Source of the DNA: Bacillota bacterium
GTDB lineage: Bacteria; Bacillota; Clostridia; Monoglobales; Firm-18
NCBI GenBank assembly: GCA_023228885.1
Contig: JALOAJ010000009.1
Location: 1-64,000, forward strand
Length of the DNA stretch: 64,000 bases
Direction of reading: 5' to 3'
The notes beneath the pieces are model-generated. The model did not search any database, had not been told where the DNA came from, and worked only from the letters and a program-made list of their open reading frames with translations. This document shows, piece by piece, positions 9,549 through 19,936 of the stretch. The position numbers and the translations under genes were made by a program. How positions within the stretch are numbered: the stretch's first letter is position 1; each line of letters begins with the position of its first letter.

Positions 9549-10520
9549 ATGAGAATCGGTTTTATAGGCGCAGGAATAATCAGCCATACTCACGCTGAGG
9601 CAATTAAAAAAATAGAAGGACTAACCTTGGTTGCGGCAGCCGAGGTGCTACCCGAACGGTTAAAGGATTTTGCGGAAAAACACCATGTAAATACCTACAT
9701 AGATTACAAGGAAATGGTGAAATCAGAGGTGTTGGATGCTGTTGCAATCAGTTTACCTCATTATTTGCATAAGGAGTCTGCTGTTTTTTGCGCAGAACAC
9801 GGGCTGCACATACTGCTGGAAAAGCCTATGGCAAACACAGTAGAGGAGTGTGCCGAAATACTAAAAGCAACACGGCAAAGTGGCGTGGTTCTTATGATAT
9901 GCCATGTGCAACGGTATTTCTCTACAAATGTTGCCGCTAAAAAAATTATTGATTCAGGCAGGCTGGGAAAGCTTGTTTCAATAACTGATGTGCGTAATAT
10001 CAATTACTTTGTTCAGTCGCGCCCAAGCTGGTTTTTAAAAAAAGAAACAGCTGGCGGAGGGATTGTTATGAATTATGGAGTGCATTCTTTGGATAAAATA
10101 ATGTTTCTGACAGACAGCAAAGTGATGCATATTAACGGTATAATCGGAAAGCAAATGCCTAATTATGATGTTGAAGGACATGCGCAAATCCTTCTTCAAC
10201 TCGAATGTGGGGTAACCGCGGTGATTAGTTATTGTGGGTACAATGTTCCGCCGATAAATGAAACGATTCTATACTTTACAGAGGGCACGATAAAACTTCA
10301 TACCGGTTCGGAATTGTGGGTAAACCAAGGCGATGGGTATGAAAGAATCCCCATTCATTCTGTGGGCGACCAAGATGCTTTTGCACACCAATGGCAGGAT
10401 TTTTTTCAAGTAGTAGAAAACGGCGCAAATAATAAAAACAATGGTGATTATGGCATGGAAATTATAAGCTCTATCGAACAGATATACAACTACTGCGGCT
10501 TTAAAAACAACATAGAATAG
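9549..10520 (+). CDS. Gfo/Idh/MocA family NAD(P)-dependent oxidoreductase
   Basis: 323 residues. An N-terminal Rossmann motif (IGFIGAGIISHTHAEA) and the family EKP motif (LLEKPMANTVEEC), whose lysine is part of the active site, are both visible. The C-terminal half has the mixed alpha/beta substrate domain with a GGGIVMNYGVHSLDK segment. Start ATG 9549 follows an AAAGGGGAA site; the frame extends upstream to TTG 9498, but nothing supports that start. Such enzymes oxidise or reduce sugars, inositols and uronates. It closes the plus-strand catabolic cluster and is followed by a terminator at 10618. Probably acts on the sugar released by the upstream lyases. Confidence 0.88.
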   Translation: MRIGFIGAGIISHTHAEAIKKIEGLTLVAAAEVLPERLKDFAEKHHVNTYIDYKEMVKSEVLDAVAISLPHYLHKESAVFCAEHGLHILLEKPMANTVEECAEILKATRQSGVVLMICHVQRYFSTNVAAKKIIDSGRLGKLVSITDVRNINYFVQSRPSWFLKKETAGGGIVMNYGVHSLDKIMFLTDSKVMHINGIIGKQMPNYDVEGHAQILLQLECGVTAVISYCGYNVPPINETILYFTEGTIKLHTGSELWVNQGDGYERIPIHSVGDQDAFAHQWQDFFQVVENGANNKNNGDYGMEIISSIEQIYNYCGFKNNIE

Positions 10521-10617
10521 AACAAAATGTTTCGATGGCTGAAACATGGAAAAGGTTGTCATAAGACCCTCACCCCAACTAAATGTAGCATATAATCGTA
10601 TCATTTACAATAAAACC

Positions 10618-10650
10618 GGGAGGTTCCTACAAATATTACCTCCCCTTTTT
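10618..10650 (+). terminator. Rho-independent terminator of the first cluster
   Basis: A GGGAGGT/ACCTCCC stem with a 13-nt loop, followed by CTTTTT, lies about 100 bp after the Gfo/Idh/MocA stop codon and is correctly oriented for plus-strand transcription. Confidence 0.75.
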
Positions 10651-10957
10651 AACAAACCACCCCCACACCATCGCAAGAAACCAAAAACCTTTTTTTACGA
10701 CCCCAACCAAAGTAGGCTCACTGCCTTGAAAAGCAAAAGTGCAAGAATACTCAGCATAATCCACATGGTTACCGGTTTTTAGAAGATTGTGCAACTAAAA
10801 ACAAGTTATTTGAGTTTCCCCATTTTTAATATTAAAAACCCCTACCAATTATAATTTTATACTAACAGTTTTTTGAGTTTTCCTGTTTTATAGTTCTAAA
10901 TTCTTTATAAAGCACATAGCTACCGTGGAACGCGGAGGGCGCCATTCTTATGCTCGG
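10651..10957. other. Non-coding spacer, possibly with a decayed minus-strand ORF
   Basis: No supported gene. On the minus strand a hydrophobic 23-codon stretch (MWIMLSILALLLF...) begins at 10766 and stops at 10695; the same frame reads on past that stop for about 25 codons. It has no ribosome binding site. It could be the remnant of a small membrane protein, but composition alone is weak evidence. Confidence 0.3.
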
Positions 10958-11128
10958 TTATTTGCAGTATAATTGCACAAGGATGTTGTTCGGGAAGTAT
11001 CCCTCGGTGTTTCCGGCGTACCCGGGTAATATATAACCCTTTTCGCTTGTTTCGTCAGCAATCATCATATGGGTATTGCACTTAAGGCTTAATTCGGATA
11101 CAAAAAATTCATTTGGTTTTAATTTGCG
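10958..11128 (-). pseudogene. Relic of the C-terminal end of an unknown protein
   Basis: About 56 codons without an upstream start, ending in a TAA at 10958. The translation has ordinary protein composition, including HMMIADETSEKGYILPGY and a terminal YFPNNILVQLYCK. A TGA directly precedes the open stretch and no ribosome binding site is present, so it is probably the surviving 3' end of a deleted gene. Family not recognised. Confidence 0.35.
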
Positions 11129-11141
11129 TCACAACAGCTAT

Positions 11142-12218
11142 TTAATTCAGTTTTAAAAGTTTTTTCGCACCATCTTCATCAGTTGGTTCAAATACCAAAT
11201 ATAACCACTTTGCGCCATATCGCCTTATAAGTCGTTTTGCCTTCTCAAACATAACATCAGAACTTCCGCTTAAGGAAATCCAAAGTCCCTTACCCGCCGC
11301 AACAGTTTTATCATAAATCGGATACCACATTTCATTGCCGCCATCCTCCTTGCCCGCCCCCGGTGTCCATTGCAGCGCATTCAATTGTTCCATTTCTAAA
11401 ATCGCATCCAAATGGCATATTGCGTCAGTCCCATCAAGATGGTATACTGTATAGTCTAAGTTTTTACATTGTTCCTTTAGATGGGTTAAAGCAAAGTCTC
11501 TAAACTGCACAGGTGAAATCATTGCGGAAAAATCACATTGTATTTTTGCAACCCTGCCCTGTGCTAATATGCTAAAGGCAGTATAACAGGCACTTCCATC
11601 TGCTTTCTTTACAATATCATACACCCTGTCATAATATTTGTAATATAACTGATTAATTTCGTCAAGACGGCGTTTTACTGCGTCAGGTTCGTCCATAATG
11701 TCAAAACACAAATTATTTGCCCCACGCAAGGATGATAATATGTCAAGCCCCTCGATAATGTCCGGAATCGCTATATAGAATTCATCGTCCGCAAGTTCAA
11801 CTGCCTTTTGCAAAGCTTCCTGGTGAAGTTTCCACCAGTAATTGTTCCCGTCATATTTCAAGCTATCAAAATGCGAAAAAGTTTCCACTTTTAAAGGTTC
11901 AATCCATATTGTATGATTGGAAAATACCGGATTGCAACCCAAATAAACAGCCATTGAACCAGCGCCCATATTTAAGTTAACATACGGAAACGCTTCGGCA
12001 TAGAATGTATGCGTCTTTAACTGATTTCTTACTAAACCTACCCTATATTCCGGATTGACATGTAAAGCCTGTGGATCATTAAAATACGATAAATTCTCAA
12101 GACTTCCGATAGGTTCTTTTTTTCGAGCAATAATCCTCATCATTGGACGTTCGGTTTCTTCATGCTTCCACCATGCATGAAATCGCTGAAAAATTTCTTC
12201 ACAAATTAATTTATTCAT
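11142..12218 (-). CDS. Uroporphyrinogen decarboxylase-like (URO-D superfamily) protein
   Basis: 358 residues, soluble. It matches the URO-D/corrinoid methyltransferase TIM-barrel superfamily through the IQCDFSAMISPVQFRDF segment, the YHLDGTDAICHLD segment and the LNALQWTPGAG segment, and it is a clear paralogue of the gene at 47192. The H-x-C zinc motif of methanol/methylamine:CoM methyltransferases is absent; an HLDG sequence occupies the place. Heme synthesis is unlikely, since no other heme gene is near and both copies flank carbohydrate clusters. The start follows a good GGGGGTG site. No signal peptide. Role unknown; methyl transfer from methylated sugars or methanol is one possibility, by superfamily analogy only. 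Confidence 0.75.
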   Translation of the reverse strand: MNKLICEEIFQRFHAWWKHEETERPMMRIIARKKEPIGSLENLSYFNDPQALHVNPEYRVGLVRNQLKTHTFYAEAFPYVNLNMGAGSMAVYLGCNPVFSNHTIWIEPLKVETFSHFDSLKYDGNNYWWKLHQEALQKAVELADDEFYIAIPDIIEGLDILSSLRGANNLCFDIMDEPDAVKRRLDEINQLYYKYYDRVYDIVKKADGSACYTAFSILAQGRVAKIQCDFSAMISPVQFRDFALTHLKEQCKNLDYTVYHLDGTDAICHLDAILEMEQLNALQWTPGAGKEDGGNEMWYPIYDKTVAAGKGLWISLSGSSDVMFEKAKRLIRRYGAKWLYLVFEPTDEDGAKKLLKLN

Positions 12219-12567
12219 ATTGCACCCCCGATAAAAAATAATTTTGCGTCTGATTGATTTAATGAAAATCTGATGTTTTTAGCATATGGTATACTCAATA
12301 TTGCACATTTTAATACCGCCCCTGTTCAGAAAAACACAATAGTCCATCCCCTGCTCAGCCTATGCAAAGAAGTTAGTTATCCTATATTCTCCAACCAATT
12401 ACCCCCTCATTTCATTTACCGTTTCGTCAAAATCAAATGTTACTTCTGTGGATTTAGCTTCAATCGAAGATGTTTTAATTTTTCAAAAACTTTGGTTTCC
12501 AATAATAGCTTTTAATAGCCCCCAACACTTAAAACAACAAGTTCTCCTCTCAAACTTTGTTTCTATC
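12219..12567. other. Intergenic region upstream of the URO-D-like gene
   Basis: 349 bp, AT-rich, between the GH28 gene and the URO-D-like gene, both on the minus strand. It must hold the promoter of the latter; its ribosome site GGGGGTG lies 5 nt before the ATG. A short minus-strand open stretch of about 23 codons ends with an acidic DFDETVNEMRG sequence and could be a gene relic. Nothing else was recognised. Confidence 0.4.
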
Positions 12568-14913
12568 TTATTCATTGGAGATAGTTTTATATAAAGGGCG
12601 CATATTTTCTAAACCCCATATAAATAGTTTAGGCGTGAGCAAAGATAAACTAATCTTTGAATTTAACACAGGTGAAAAGTTTCGGCTTTCCCCTTGTTGA
12701 AAAGGAGCAGACATAGTCTGTATTTCTTTTAGCATATTGCCCTTGTATAGCCCGAAAGCAATAAGAATGTTTTTATTCGCAGGTTCATTATAATAAAAGT
12801 CGATATTTGCAGTTATTTGCTTATCGGGAATTGTTTCATTTAAATTTACATACGCATAATATGGCGAAATATCAAACAATGGGCGGTCAGACCCGCCGAC
12901 ATCGTAAAATTTATTTTCTCCCTTTAATACCAGACCGATTGTGTCTATGGCATACAAACCATAAGATGGCATTTGCCCAAAAATATTGGCGTCAGGGTAT
13001 TTATTATAAGCCGGTCTTTCAACTGTACCTTGCTTTGAATCGCCATAATTGTGTATTTCAATGTTTTCCAATGTTATATTTCTAATATAGCCGCCCAATT
13101 CCGTGTTAAACTGCGAAGTCCTTGCTGACCTATGCACAGTTATGTTTTTAAACAGCACATTGCTCACAGAACCTATGTCACCTTCGGGAATATAACTTGT
13201 TCTGTTCATAACACAAATAAACAGAGGTGTATCGCAATCATTAACGGTATAGTTTTTAAAGGTTATATTGTGAACTTTGTTATGGTCTATGGACTGAACA
13301 ACAATCGCCGCCACACAAGCCCTATTGCGGGAATCGGTTGATGTATGCTTGTTGACAACAATGTTTTCAAAAGTTACATCGTAAATATCTCCATATGTTT
13401 GCGTGCCTATTTTAGTGGCATTGCATGTCGACGCCACAATGCAATTTTTAACCACAATATTGTAGGATGGCTGCCTTTCAACCGTTTTGTTTCTCATATT
13501 TATGTTTTTTATACATATCGCATCATCGCCGGTTTCGATATCTAAGCCATCCAACAGCACATTACGACAGCCGTTAATGTCTATTCCATCGGTAAATTCT
13601 GCTACTCTATGTACAGGATTTCTAACGGTAACATGCTTTACCGTTACATAATCGCAATTGTCATAATGTTGGACCCAATCGCAAGAATTTTGTAAGGTAA
13701 TTTCGCAAACATTGACATTGATGCAGTTTCTAAATAATAAAATAAAATGCGGTCTGTTACCTGATATATATGTATCACGCGGCCAAGTTACCCCATCATC
13801 ATATCTATAGGTTGATTGGGCGCCGTCAATTACACCGCTGCCTTTTATGCCGACATTAAATACCCCATCCGCCTTAATAATCGGCTCGGTTTTGCTGTGC
13901 CAATCATCTTGTGTTCTGCTGGCTTGCACAAGCGCTTTCTCACTAATATTTAATGTAACATTCGATTTTAGATTTATCGTTGCGGTGCGATACACCCCTT
14001 CGGCGAAAAAGATTTCGCCCCCTTGTATGCTTATATCGTCTATTGCCTGCTGTATTTTGCTTGTAGCCGGTTCCGTGCCGGTTGTGTCAGCATTGTATGG
14101 GTATAAAGATATGTCAATTGACTTGATGCTATTTTCATCCTGCAGCGAGCGTTTTGTGATAAAAACATTATCCCAATAAACAGTTCCCACCATTGGCTGC
14201 TGTAATTTGAGTTGTATATTCAATCCGGTTAACGGCTGTGTATTTCCGATAGCCACCTCTGTGGAAGGCGGAACGCAAAAATACTCCGTTTCAACCAATA
14301 TCCATTGCCCTGCAACTCCACCTGCAGGAACGGTAACAACAGCGTTTTTAACGCTTGCTGCTCCATCTCCGCTTGTAGCCCCTGTGCCAATATCCAAACC
14401 CATATCGGTGGTATTGTTGGGGGTTCTTCCCCCGCCCAAATAGTGATATACGCCATCGCCTCGCACGGTAACATAAGCCATATATCTTGCAAATGTTCCG
14501 TTCGGAAAAATATCAAGCCTCGGATACCCCGTATTCCATGCCGAAGCGTCCCCATCTATGTAAAGCCATGCTCCTATCTTGATAATGTCCCCGGTATTGA
14601 TTATTCCATCTTTTTCGGAAATGGGGATTGTTGAATTGTGACGAGTGGCAGTGGTGCTGTTTGTGCCTAACTGCACCATTTTAATGCTGTTTGCGCTGTT
14701 CAAGTGTGCAATTTGGGTTGAAAGCTCGCAGCTATTTATGGTGTTGCCCTTGTTTAATGACCAACCTGCCGCCTCACCTTCAAAGCCGTCAGACCAAACA
14801 ACCGTTTCATTATACACAAAAGAATCGTCTGCAGTAGAAATATAGCCAAAACCTAATATAGCAGAGAAAATTAAAAAAACACTTAATATACATACTGTTT
14901 TAAACCCAATCAT
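12568..14913 (-). CDS. Secreted GH28-family glycoside hydrolase with N-terminal binding-type domain
   Basis: 781 residues. An N-terminal hydrophobic signal segment (about 5-27) is followed by a ~215-residue sandwich domain (35-255) that recurs in the genes at 23483 and 25685 and resembles a carbohydrate-binding module. The GH28 right-handed beta-helix covers about 275-675: TDGID at 441-445 and GDD at 462-464 supply the three catalytic aspartates. The usual GHG histidine motif is replaced by an ATKIGT segment, as in some GH28 subgroups. The last ~95 residues are the shared beta domain ending KLFIWGLENMRPL. Acts outside the cell, probably on galacturonan or rhamnogalacturonan. It lies 31 bp after the AraC gene and is probably co-transcribed with it. 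Confidence 0.85.
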   Translation of the reverse strand: MIGFKTVCILSVFLIFSAILGFGYISTADDSFVYNETVVWSDGFEGEAAGWSLNKGNTINSCELSTQIAHLNSANSIKMVQLGTNSTTATRHNSTIPISEKDGIINTGDIIKIGAWLYIDGDASAWNTGYPRLDIFPNGTFARYMAYVTVRGDGVYHYLGGGRTPNNTTDMGLDIGTGATSGDGAASVKNAVVTVPAGGVAGQWILVETEYFCVPPSTEVAIGNTQPLTGLNIQLKLQQPMVGTVYWDNVFITKRSLQDENSIKSIDISLYPYNADTTGTEPATSKIQQAIDDISIQGGEIFFAEGVYRTATINLKSNVTLNISEKALVQASRTQDDWHSKTEPIIKADGVFNVGIKGSGVIDGAQSTYRYDDGVTWPRDTYISGNRPHFILLFRNCINVNVCEITLQNSCDWVQHYDNCDYVTVKHVTVRNPVHRVAEFTDGIDINGCRNVLLDGLDIETGDDAICIKNINMRNKTVERQPSYNIVVKNCIVASTCNATKIGTQTYGDIYDVTFENIVVNKHTSTDSRNRACVAAIVVQSIDHNKVHNITFKNYTVNDCDTPLFICVMNRTSYIPEGDIGSVSNVLFKNITVHRSARTSQFNTELGGYIRNITLENIEIHNYGDSKQGTVERPAYNKYPDANIFGQMPSYGLYAIDTIGLVLKGENKFYDVGGSDRPLFDISPYYAYVNLNETIPDKQITANIDFYYNEPANKNILIAFGLYKGNMLKEIQTMSAPFQQGESRNFSPVLNSKISLSLLTPKLFIWGLENMRPLYKTISNE

Positions 14914-14944
14914 AGCATTTCATCCTTTCCGGCAGTTCCTTATA

Positions 14945-17209
14945 CTATCTGCACATTGTGTCTTTAAATTTTCCGGGCGTCATGTATTCATATTTCTTAA
15001 ACACCCTAATAAAGCTGTGACTATTGATATATCCGCAATTTTCCGCTATTGTTTTGATAGGCAAATCCGTTTGCAACAAATATTTTTTAGCCTGTTCAAT
15101 TCTCAAAAAATGCAAGTAATCAATAAACTTATTGCCCATAATATCTTTAAAATGTTTGCTTAATGTCGAGGTCGGCACATTGAATCTATCGCAAAGCGTG
15201 TTTAATGACATATCATAAAAATGAAAATTGGAATGTAAAAAACTAATAATCATATTCCATTTTTCCGCTGTAATGTCGCTGCCGTCATCTTTTAACGCGT
15301 CGCAAACAGTCTTAATAAAATCCAATAAAAATTCAATCATCTCCGAAATTGTTTCACATTTGATAAAGTTATTTATAACATCTTCTTTAGAAATCAAAGT
15401 GCCTATATCCATATTTTTTTTGATATCCATGGAATTAAACAATTCCCAAATTAAATGGAAGATTTTATAATATATAGCCTTGCCTTCATTGATTGTCATG
15501 GTGGTAGATATTGCTTTTCTTTTAAAATTCAGCAACATATCTTCTATTGGCTCATATTTTCTAAGCAAAACAAGATTTGCAATTTTTCTGTGATTAAGAG
15601 CATTATCAATGCCGGTAGGCAAAATATCTCGAATTTCATAATAAGGAATAACAATGCCTTTACCCATAACCAACTTATATTCCAACGCAATGCATGCATC
15701 AGAATACAGTTTTGAAATATCTTCAATTTTTTCAGAGGAACAACTTACACCAACTGTTACGGTTTCTCCAAAATTTTGCTCAAAGATATTTTTTACAAAA
15801 TCAACAGACTTTAAAATCGCTTCGGTGTCGCGAAAACCCTGCTCGACTGCAAGCAACATCGCCATTTTTTCAGAGCTGTCATAAACACAGTATCCATTTC
15901 CAAACTGTTGAAAATATTCTTCGGAAACATTGCGCAATGCATACAAGTATAGCTCCAATTCCTTTTGAATATCCATTTCTTTGCCTTTACTATCATCAAT
16001 ATTAAATACAATAACATAAAAAGTCTTATTGGAAAAATCAATTGTTGTTTTTTTAAACAAGGCAGAATTGCCGTTAACATTTCTACCTTTCATCAGACTT
16101 AATATTATGCTGTCTTGAGCATAACTTTTGTATTGCCCTAACTCGCTATTAAGGGTGTTTTTTATTGAAATTATTTTGTTTACCGTTTTATAAATCAATT
16201 CAAGCTCATTTTCGTTTGCGCAAATTCCTTTTTCAAACTCGTTTTGCAACTGGTCAAAAATATATTTAACAGGCTTGTATTGTTTTTTAGAAAAGTAATC
16301 AGCTAAGATAATTCCCATTGTCAACGAACCCACAATTCCAAGAATGATAGTAAAAATCAGTATTCCGATATTCCCGATGTATTTCCATTTTGAAATTGCT
16401 ATAATGTAAGTTATATCCGGAAAGTATGACTTTTCGGTTTTTACAATCAGTTTACGGCTTTTTCCGTAAGTTTTGAGGTGTTCATTGTCAACTTTTAGAT
16501 TTCTGTTCAACTCACTAATCACATTTTTCAATTTGTTTAGCATAAGAAAAGTGCCGTCAAAATCTCCAACCATTTCTTCGATATCGTTTATAAAATTATT
16601 TGTATCAATAACAGCAACCACACTGCCGATGGAATTTTTACTGTAAAAGATGGGTGTAATGTACAAAAGACTAAACTTATTAACATTATCGCTCAATACC
16701 TGATTAACCGGCAAAATATTGGGTTCTTTACCGGTTTCAATGGCTTGCTTGATTTCATCTTTGTTATACTCTGAATATGTAGCGTCATCAGCCATTTTTT
16801 CAAAGAAAATTCGCTTGGAATATATGCCTTGATTTCCAAGAACAACATCATGGTCTGCACTATAAATATATATACTTTCAATATATGTGCTGAGCAACTT
16901 ATATCGCTTCAGTTCATCAATCAATTCCAAATACAAAGCAATATGCATATTCTCATCATCTGATTCCAAAAAGGTGTCCAAACGCTTATCCGTATTGATT
17001 TGCGCAGCTATTGAGCCAATCAGCTTAAATGTGGAAGATGTGAGCGATTGGGTATTTTTAATAACCGTTATCATTTCTTTTTCGGCGCTTTCAATTAATG
17101 TTTGATTTGTTATCTTAAAAACCAAAATAACCACAATAAACATCGGTATAAGTAGGCATAAAATATAAGAAAAAAACATTTTTTTATGCAGCCGATTTTT
17201 TTTAACCAT
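14945..17209 (-). CDS. Membrane-bound AraC-family transcriptional regulator
   Basis: 754 residues. Two transmembrane segments (about 12-34 and 278-302) flank a ~240-residue extracellular region of the Cache sensor type. A cytoplasmic linker follows, then a C-terminal AraC double helix-turn-helix (about 650-754) with LNTLCDRFNVPTSTLSKHFK and the family ending SFIRVFKKYEYMTPGKFK. This matches the YesS/YtdP-type one-component regulators that control Lpl/Ytc transporter operons in Bacillota. It sits between the terminator of the large GH28/ABC operon and a second GH28 gene. It probably senses an extracellular oligosaccharide, or its binding protein, and activates these genes. Ligand unknown. Confidence 0.9.
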   Translation of the reverse strand: MVKKNRLHKKMFFSYILCLLIPMFIVVILVFKITNQTLIESAEKEMITVIKNTQSLTSSTFKLIGSIAAQINTDKRLDTFLESDDENMHIALYLELIDELKRYKLLSTYIESIYIYSADHDVVLGNQGIYSKRIFFEKMADDATYSEYNKDEIKQAIETGKEPNILPVNQVLSDNVNKFSLLYITPIFYSKNSIGSVVAVIDTNNFINDIEEMVGDFDGTFLMLNKLKNVISELNRNLKVDNEHLKTYGKSRKLIVKTEKSYFPDITYIIAISKWKYIGNIGILIFTIILGIVGSLTMGIILADYFSKKQYKPVKYIFDQLQNEFEKGICANENELELIYKTVNKIISIKNTLNSELGQYKSYAQDSIILSLMKGRNVNGNSALFKKTTIDFSNKTFYVIVFNIDDSKGKEMDIQKELELYLYALRNVSEEYFQQFGNGYCVYDSSEKMAMLLAVEQGFRDTEAILKSVDFVKNIFEQNFGETVTVGVSCSSEKIEDISKLYSDACIALEYKLVMGKGIVIPYYEIRDILPTGIDNALNHRKIANLVLLRKYEPIEDMLLNFKRKAISTTMTINEGKAIYYKIFHLIWELFNSMDIKKNMDIGTLISKEDVINNFIKCETISEMIEFLLDFIKTVCDALKDDGSDITAEKWNMIISFLHSNFHFYDMSLNTLCDRFNVPTSTLSKHFKDIMGNKFIDYLHFLRIEQAKKYLLQTDLPIKTIAENCGYINSHSFIRVFKKYEYMTPGKFKDTMCR

Positions 17210-17238
17210 TATAGTCTCCGTTCGTTATATATCTTGAT

Positions 17239-17287
17239 ATTTTTCATTCTCCCTGATTTTTATTATAAATTAGGGAGAATGAAAAAT
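17239..17287 (-). terminator. Strong rho-independent terminator of the 32-17 kb operon
   Basis: A 16-bp perfect stem (17239-17254 with 17272-17287) built on ATTCTCCCT/AGGGAGAAT with A/T-rich flanks and a 17-nt loop. It lies 28 bp after the stop of the GH28 gene at 17316, reading on the minus strand, and before the AraC start at 17209. The T-rich arms make it able to work in both directions. Confidence 0.85.
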
Positions 17288-17315
17288 CAAGCCAAAAGCA
17301 TGCAGTCTTTGATTA

Positions 17316-19925
17316 TTACTTTTTAAGCACAACATTTTCAAACCATAGTTCACACCTTCCGCTATCTCCCAAGTCGTAAAACTTGTTATCGCCGCGCAGT
17401 TCTAAATTTGTAACATCTCGCGCAAAAAGACCATAGGCGGGCATTCTGCCATAATTTCTTGCCTCGGGATATTTGTTTTTGAAAGGTCGGGCTATAGGAA
17501 TGGGAATGTTGATCGGTTTCGGTTCATGGTTATAGATGGTTATGTTTTCTAAAAGAACATTTTTTATTATGCCGCCATCTTCGGTATTAAACTGGGATGC
17601 TCGTGTTGATTTTTTGCAATAGATATTTTTAAACACAATGTCAGACACAGTACCTATACTTCCGCCCGGAACATTGCTAAGCCTATTCTGTACAGCAATA
17701 AAAAGCGGCGTGTCGCAATCTTCAATGACAAAGTTTTCAAAAGTAATATCTTTTACATGATTATGGTCCACCGATTCTACTACAATAGCACCTACGCATT
17801 CTCTCACTCTGCTATCCCTTGAAACATGATTTTTGATTTGTATATTTTCAAAACGAACATTATAGATATCTCCGTAGGTTTCGGTCCCTATTTTAACACC
17901 GTTACAAGTGCTTGCTACTACTGAGTTTTTAATAACAACATCATACATTGGAGCACGCGTGTTCGTTTTATCCATCATATTAATGTTTTTTAAACATATT
18001 CCGTCATCTCCGGTTTGGATATCCAAATTCTCCAACAACACATGCCGACATCCGTTAATGTCAATTCCATCGGTAAACTCAAGTGATTTCCAAATGGGAC
18101 TCCTGACGGTCACATTTCTAACCGTCAAGTATTCACAATTATCAAAGTGCTGATTCCATCCGCAAGCATTACGCAAAGTAATTCCTTCAATTATAATGTT
18201 TTCAGAATCCATAAACCTTAAACAAAAATGCGGTAGATTGCCCGAAACATAACTCTTGTTGGAATAGTCAACCCAAACCTCTGTGCGATAGGTACTTTGC
18301 CCGCCATCTATGATACCTTTTCCGCATACCCTGACATTCTTAACATTTTCGCCGTAAATTACCGGCAATGTCTTTTGTTTCCAATCATCTTGAATTCTGC
18401 TTGCCTGCAAAACCGCACCGTCATCCAGCCACAACCACACATTGGACTTTAAGAAAATGGTAGTTGTTCTGTAAGTTCCGGGCGGAAAGTATAACACGCC
18501 CCCTCCTTTAGCATGCATATCATTAATTGCCTTTTGAATAGCGGGCGTTGACAATAAAGTTTCGGTATAATCTGCAAAATAAGGTGACTGTGTTACATCT
18601 ACGGAATCAAGCGGCTGTGTGCGATTATACACTCTTTGTTCAACCGTGGAATTATATTTTTGCGCTATTTCATCCAAAGAATCTGCACTCAAATCTCCCT
18701 TTTTATACAAGGCAAATTCGTTTAGAAGTATATTCACCCCTTTAGGGATATTTTCAAAGTGAATAAATATTGTAAGATACACAATATCCGGCAAGATGCA
18801 CCCTTCCATCTCATCGAAATCCGTAACCATTTCTTCTGTTCGGTCCTTGGTAAACAGGTGAACAGTTTTTGAAGAAAGGATTATTCTCTCCAAAGCGGTG
18901 GTTGTTCCGTAGACATAGACGCTGCATGAAAACTCATCGTCTGGCTTCACATCTTTGTCTGCGGTTGCCTTTAGTTTTGCTCCTACTTTGTCGCCAATCT
19001 CCGGGCGCATATAGTTGTAATTTTCGTTTAAAAAATCAAGTTCCCTATGCTGGTCGGAAAACTTAGGCTCATAAATATAATTTTTTAATGTCACTATCTG
19101 CCATAGACCAAAATCGGACACCGTATCCGATTTTATATGTATACCTTCGCCACTTTCTCTGCTTGATTCAAACTTTGAACGGTTATTATTATTCAATATG
19201 TTCCATCCAAAACTGTAATCATTAACCAGCTCGTCACAAAAAAATTTGTTTGCAACTGCATACTCGTCTTTTTCGGCAAAAACATATTTAGGCTCTCTGT
19301 TAGATAAAACCACATTTTTATCATCACTTAAAATCTTTAATGTGTCAAAATATATTTTCGCCGGCAATCCCGGACTTTTTAATTTTAGATGTATTTCTAT
19401 TCGTTGCATCTGAGATGGTATTTCAAAATTTGCAGTTTTTAAACTAATCCATTTATTGTGCGGTTTTACAATTAAGCTTTGCTGACCGACAATATTGCTG
19501 TTTACCCTATGATATATATTGTTTTGCATTACATCTATATTTGCCAGTTCTGTTTTATTTGCATAGGCATCCACACCTGATATTTCTAATTGAACAGCGC
19601 CGCTTAAATTGCTATTCCATTCTTCGGCATAAAGAAAAGTTTCGCAGGAGAAAAGCGCTTTTTCTTTCCTTTCACCCACATTGTACATGCCTATGGCGCT
19701 TAAACTGCTTCCATGTGCAGAATTTAACATAACAGAATGCTGTCCGTCATATTTCAAATCATAATTATAAGTTGCCGCATTTCCATCTCCGCCGGTTATA
19801 AACTGAAAAGCATTTAAATCTTGGCTATCAACAATAACATACAGCCTGTTATAAGCAAAGCTTTGTATGGAGGAAATTAAGATACATAAGCTCATGCCGA
19901 AAGCAAAAACTTTTTTAAACCTCAT
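17316..19925 (-). CDS. Secreted GH28-family glycoside hydrolase, large form
   Basis: About 869 residues with a signal peptide (1-24, ending SFA). Two sandwich-type domains (about 28-205 and 220-410) precede the GH28 beta-helix (about 455-869). TDGID at 618-622 and GDDG at 639-642 provide the catalytic aspartates; as in the 12568 protein, NGVKIGTETYG stands in place of the GHG motif. The two helices are close paralogues, but this one lacks the F-x-W C-terminal domain. ATG 19925 was chosen because AGGTG lies 6 nt upstream and gives a clean signal peptide; ATG 19940 would overlap the permease stop as ATGA and is an alternative. It is the last gene of the transporter operon. Confidence 0.87.
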   Translation of the reverse strand: MRFKKVFAFGMSLCILISSIQSFAYNRLYVIVDSQDLNAFQFITGGDGNAATYNYDLKYDGQHSVMLNSAHGSSLSAIGMYNVGERKEKALFSCETFLYAEEWNSNLSGAVQLEISGVDAYANKTELANIDVMQNNIYHRVNSNIVGQQSLIVKPHNKWISLKTANFEIPSQMQRIEIHLKLKSPGLPAKIYFDTLKILSDDKNVVLSNREPKYVFAEKDEYAVANKFFCDELVNDYSFGWNILNNNNRSKFESSRESGEGIHIKSDTVSDFGLWQIVTLKNYIYEPKFSDQHRELDFLNENYNYMRPEIGDKVGAKLKATADKDVKPDDEFSCSVYVYGTTTALERIILSSKTVHLFTKDRTEEMVTDFDEMEGCILPDIVYLTIFIHFENIPKGVNILLNEFALYKKGDLSADSLDEIAQKYNSTVEQRVYNRTQPLDSVDVTQSPYFADYTETLLSTPAIQKAINDMHAKGGGVLYFPPGTYRTTTIFLKSNVWLWLDDGAVLQASRIQDDWKQKTLPVIYGENVKNVRVCGKGIIDGGQSTYRTEVWVDYSNKSYVSGNLPHFCLRFMDSENIIIEGITLRNACGWNQHFDNCEYLTVRNVTVRSPIWKSLEFTDGIDINGCRHVLLENLDIQTGDDGICLKNINMMDKTNTRAPMYDVVIKNSVVASTCNGVKIGTETYGDIYNVRFENIQIKNHVSRDSRVRECVGAIVVESVDHNHVKDITFENFVIEDCDTPLFIAVQNRLSNVPGGSIGTVSDIVFKNIYCKKSTRASQFNTEDGGIIKNVLLENITIYNHEPKPINIPIPIARPFKNKYPEARNYGRMPAYGLFARDVTNLELRGDNKFYDLGDSGRCELWFENVVLKK

Positions 19926-19936
19926 AAAATCACCTG

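Noticed and set aside
11142..12218. Heme biosynthesis hemE
   Set aside because: Only superfamily-level similarity; context is carbohydrate use, a second paralogue is in a permease operon, and no other heme gene is present.
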